Below, piece by piece: positions 7,544 to 9,783 of a stretch of DNA of 9,783 nucleotides (position 1 is the stretch's first letter; every line of letters begins with the position of its first letter). The notes beneath the pieces were generated by a model. The model ran no database searches. It was not told the origin of the DNA and saw nothing but the letters and a program-made list of their open reading frames with translations. The DNA is from Thermoanaerobaculaceae bacterium (GTDB taxonomy: Bacteria > Acidobacteriota > Thermoanaerobaculia > Thermoanaerobaculales > Thermoanaerobaculaceae), in the NCBI GenBank assembly GCA_022865555.1, contig JALHTD010000400.1:1-9783 (forward strand). Reading direction: 5' to 3'. A program made the position numbers and the translations under genes.

Positions 7544-7544
<1 letters not shown>
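6126..7544 (-). CDS. sufB: SufB, core scaffold subunit of the SufBC2D complex
   Basis: The 472-aa protein is the catalytic scaffold on which the nascent Fe-S cluster is built. It keeps the family's diagnostic N-terminus (YGFHDPEEYFLRSPKGLS, 18-35) and PMPTWGD (67-73). The core holds Cys238 in HYIEGCTAPVYSSNSLHS, the usual sulfur-accepting position, and Cys382 in SVQCDALLIGEA. VEHEARISKLGDEQLFYLRSRG (408-429) contains the Glu-His-Glu stretch near the SufB-SufD interface. Mapping these to the E. coli catalytic residues is by motif, not alignment. Sequence conservation is very high and length is normal. The ATG at 7544 shares its first base with the last base of the sufC TGA. A frame running upstream to 8282 is an out-of-frame reading of sufC and was rejected. 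Confidence 0.97.
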
Positions 7545-8307
<763 letters not shown>

Positions 8308-8311
<4 letters not shown>

Positions 8312-8814
8312 TGTGTTCCTCTCTTGGCGTCGGCGCCCTCGCCCCAGCTCGCGGGGACGGTGAGCGACCAGCGCTCTTGCAAGTGTCGGTCGGTCAGACG
8401 CTCCCCGGCCGCGAGTTGGGCCAGCGTGGTCTGCGCGAAGAACCGCGTCAGCAGCGCATCGAGGTGTGCCCACACGGGCCGCAGGGAGCAGTCGGTCAGC
8501 CGCGAGCAGTCGGCGGCGTCAGGGCTCCCGTGGTCGTGACAGAAGGTGGAATCGAACAGCGGTTTGCCGAGGGCCTTCAGGATGCGCAGGACCGTAATCT
8601 GTTCGGGGGGCGCAGCAAGCGCGTACCCGCCGTTCCGGCCACGGGTTGCGACCACCAGGCCGGCGCGCCGGAGCCCCAGCAGCACCTTGGCCGCGAATGG
8701 CGGCGCGATCCCCTCGGCGCCTGCGAGCTCGGAGAGAGGGACGGTCTGCCGGTTGTGCAGTGCCAGCTGCAACATGCAGCGCATCCCATACTCCTCGGTC
8801 GCGGTTATCTTCAT
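8308..8814 (-). CDS. Rrf2-family transcriptional regulator, IscR-like, SUF operon autoregulator
   Basis: The 168-aa protein opens with MKITATEEYGMRCMLQLALH, the Rrf2 start. It continues with a winged helix-turn-helix: PLSELAGAEGIAPPFAAKVL (26-45) as the HTH and TRGRNGGYAL (57-66) as the wing. Three cysteines follow, C92, C103 and C109 (CSLRPVW at the third), where IscR and NsrR hold a [2Fe-2S] or [4Fe-4S] cluster. Spacing is CX10CX5C rather than the CX5CX5C of E. coli IscR; H93 and H95 are nearby. Its place at the head of the SUF operon, with an ATGA overlap into sufC, makes it the likely Fe-S-sensing repressor of the operon. The ATG at 8814 has GGGGAG 4 nt upstream; the upstream ATG at 8877 falls in the promoter and was rejected. 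No symbol is assigned, because orthology to IscR is not proven. Confidence 0.92.
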
Positions 8815-8856
8815 GGCTCTCCCCGGCTGGGGTCCCGGGCCTCGTCCGGCTCCCGG

Positions 8857-8873
8857 TTTCCCAAACTGGGAAA
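8857..8873. promoter_or_regulatory. Perfect 17-bp palindrome, probable operator of the SUF regulator
   Basis: TTTCCCA (8857-8863) and TGGGAAA (8867-8873) are exact reverse complements around AAC. The site abuts the -10 box and covers the predicted transcription start near 8866, a standard repressor position. Binding by the Rrf2 protein is inference; the site does not obviously match the E. coli IscR type 1 or type 2 consensus. Confidence 0.7.
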
Positions 8874-8901
8874 TCATGACTTAAATTTCCGGATTTATCA
8901 A
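8873..8901 (-). promoter_or_regulatory. Sigma-70-type promoter of the SUF operon
   Basis: On the minus strand, TTGATA (8896-8901, five of six to the -35 consensus) and CATGAT (8873-8878, four of six to the -10) are separated by exactly 17 bp. The interval is an AT-rich island in otherwise very GC-rich DNA. The predicted start is near 8866, giving a GC-rich leader of about 52 nt before the regulator's ATG. Confidence 0.65.
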
Positions 8902-8984
8902 GGCTCCTCGAGGCGAGCTTGTCGCAACACCCTTCGAGCCGACGGGTTCGCTGCCAGGCGCTCGGGTCCGGAGGCTCCGCGAGC

Positions 8985-9155
8985 CTACTTTGCGCCGAAT
9001 GAGGCGAACACACCGCCCGTGAGCTCGGTGTCGAAGAACCAGCGGCCGGTGTCGAGCCACCCATGGTCCTGGCTACGAGCGCCCAGATAGGTCGCACACT
9101 CGCGCACGTCGATGCGGATGCCGAGCCAGCGGGCGAGGTAGAAGCGAGCGCCGCC
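8985..9155 (-). pseudogene. Gene-like C-terminal fragment, probably frameshifted or decayed small gene
   Basis: The frame ending at the TAG at 8985-8987 reads like a real protein for about 55 residues. It includes RFYLARWLGIRID, then ECATYLGARS, WLDTGRWFFDTEL and TGGVFASFGAK, and early codons mostly end in G or C. It has no start codon nearby; further upstream the same frame turns Arg/Ser-rich over the next gene. In a neighbouring frame just upstream (about 9160-9198) the reading SPCNDCGRFVP, with a CxxC pair, also looks coding. A single indel near 9145-9172 would join the two into one small protein. I do not recognise the family. The alternatives are a gene with an unusual start, a sequencing error, or chance. 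Confidence 0.3.
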
Positions 9156-9232
9156 GGGACGGCACGAACCGGCCGCAGTCGTTGCACGGCGACTCTGGCC
9201 CCCCGATCGCTCCGCTCGTGCCGGGCGAACCG

Positions 9233-9253
9233 CCGCGTGCGCTTCGCACGCGG
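9233..9253. terminator. Perfect 9-bp stem-loop downstream of the 101-aa gene
   Basis: CCGCGTGCG (9233-9241) and CGCACGCGG (9245-9253) pair exactly around a three-base loop. It lies about 30 nt past the stop of the 101-aa gene, on the side where a terminator for the kbl-like transcript would sit. No T-run follows, so it may equally be a dispersed palindromic element. Confidence 0.4.
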
Positions 9254-9282
9254 GGTGCCGTCCTCTTCGGAGCGAAAAGGCT

Positions 9283-9588
9283 CTAGGGGCAGTGGCCCAC
9301 CATGTCCAGACGGGCGAGCTGAGCAAGCTCGGCAAACGTCCCGTCGAGGGTCTTGCCGCTGGCCTGCTCGAAGTCCCCGCCACGCTTGGCCTCCGCGTGC
9401 CAGCACAGCCCCCAGTGCACGCTCCAGCCGTCGCGCTCCAGCTGGCAGAGGGCCTCCTCCCACTCCCGGCCACCCTCCGTGCGCAAGGTGACGATCGCCT
9501 GAAACGTGGCCTTCAGCAGCTCGAGGTCGAGCTTGCTGGGCTGCACGCCCTCCGGCAGCGGAACCTCGATGGTCGCAGCGTTGGCCAT
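9283..9588 (-). CDS. Uncharacterised 101-aa protein downstream of kbl-like gene
   Basis: I do not recognise this family. The protein is small, soluble and acidic in places, with no signal peptide or membrane segment. Visible features are an N-terminal IEVPLPEGVQPSKLDLELL (7-25), a helix-like stretch to about residue 52, and an aromatic/Cys core DGWSVHWGLCWHAE (53-66). The C-terminus is predicted helical and ends in MVGHCP. Three cysteines (48, 62, 100) and several Trp/His could form a binding site, but no known motif is seen. The ATG at 9588 has a strong AGGGGGG about 6 nt upstream. It follows the Kbl-like gene by only 26 nt on the same strand, so the two probably share a transcript. Clean coding statistics and ribosome binding site support a real gene. 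Confidence 0.78.
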   Translation of the reverse strand: MANAATIEVPLPEGVQPSKLDLELLKATFQAIVTLRTEGGREWEEALCQLERDGWSVHWGLCWHAEAKRGGDFEQASGKTLDGTFAELAQLARLDMVGHCP

Positions 9589-9614
9589 GGCCGCCCCCCT
9601 ATGAATACTCCGGG

Positions 9615-9783
9615 CTAGAGCCCGTACTTCTCGATAATCTGGTTCTTGCCCAACCCTAGGATCTCGTACTTCCTTCCCACCTTGGTGAAGGCCTCGATGG
9701 CCGCGTCGAGGTGGTGCTTCTCGTGGGCCGCCGAGAGCTGGGTGCGGATGCGCGCCTGACCCTTTGCCACAACCGGGAAGAAG
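9615..9783 (-). CDS. kbl: C-terminus of 2-amino-3-ketobutyrate CoA ligase / glycine C-acetyltransferase (5' end beyond window)
   Basis: Only the last 55 codons are present, ending at the TAG at 9615-9617; the start lies to the right of the window. The visible FFPVVAKGQARIRTQLSAAH matches the C-terminal region of Kbl and related alpha-oxoamine synthases, where GQARIR-x-Q-x-SAAH is characteristic. Next comes a helix (LDAAIEAFTKVGRKYEIL) and a short tail ending in EKYGL. Kbl is a PLP enzyme that uses CoA to cleave 2-amino-3-ketobutyrate from threonine breakdown into glycine and acetyl-CoA. The close relatives BioF and ALA synthase share the fold; the SAAH-type ending favours Kbl, but catalytic residues are outside the window. 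Confidence 0.82.
   Translation of the reverse strand, partial: FFPVVAKGQARIRTQLSAAHEKHHLDAAIEAFTKVGRKYEILGLGKNQIIEKYGL

Larger units (their letters stand above)
8902..9282. other. Stretch without a confident gene between the SUF promoter and the 101-aa gene
   Basis: Neither strand has an intact frame with a convincing start here. It contains a gene-like minus-strand frame without a start (8985-9155) and a perfect hairpin (9233-9253), both listed separately. The part next to the SUF promoter (8902-8984) shows only short inverted repeats, such as GGCTC/GAGCC just after the 8985 stop codon, and nothing I can assign. Confidence 0.5.

Noticed and set aside
8815..8877. N-terminal extension of the Rrf2 regulator from an ATG at 8877
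   Set aside because: That ATG lies within the predicted -10 box, the extension is Gly/Pro-rich, and Rrf2 proteins start at the MKIT-type motif with a good ribosome binding site at 8814.

Overview
The window is about 9.8 kb of GC-rich bacterial chromosome. Its core is a complete, ordinary-looking SUF iron-sulfur cluster assembly operon on the minus strand. The long GC-rich open frames on the opposite strand are codon-bias shadows. No phage, IS, CRISPR, tRNA or rRNA sequence is visible. High GC, an Rrf2-type regulator heading a SUF operon, a PilZ protein with a degenerate receiver and a Kbl-type enzyme would suit Myxococcota/Deltaproteobacteria, Acidobacteriota, Gemmatimonadota or a similar phylum. 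The sequence alone does not fix the lineage.

Layout from left to right: (1) 1-1344 (-) is a polytopic membrane protein with GT-C glycosyltransferase-like features, cut by the left edge. (2) 1406-2149 (-) is a degenerate receiver domain fused to a PilZ (cyclic-di-GMP binding) domain. (3) 2251-2595 (+) is a stand-alone STAS anti-sigma-factor antagonist, divergent from the PilZ gene; a -10-like box lies 6 nt before its ATG. (4) 2596-2693 is a convergent intergenic region with a perfect 9-bp hairpin directly after the SUF operon. (5) 2694-8814 (-) is the SUF operon, in transcription order rrf2-sufC-sufB-sufD-sufS-sufU-sufT. (6) 8815-8901 is its control region: a TTGATA/CATGAT promoter with a perfect 17-bp palindrome over the predicted transcription start. 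(7) 8902-9282 has no confident gene but holds a gene-like, apparently broken frame and a perfect hairpin. (8) 9283-9588 (-) is an unrecognised 101-aa protein, preceded by (9) the C-terminus of a Kbl-like enzyme (9615-9783, -).

The SUF genes work together as follows. SufS takes sulfur from cysteine; SufU, with its Cys/Asp ligand set, accepts it. The SufBC2D scaffold-ATPase assembles the cluster, and SufT (MIP18/DUF59) probably helps cluster maturation or delivery. The Rrf2 protein has three cysteines placed like the cluster ligands of IscR, so it probably senses Fe-S status and represses its own operon. Five of the six gene junctions overlap by 1-8 nt; the only gap is sufS-sufU (94 nt). I found no convincing undescribed system. 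The points most worth checking are the operator, the Rrf2 cysteine spacing, the possible leaderless STAS gene, the degenerate receiver-PilZ protein, and the broken frame near 9000-9200.
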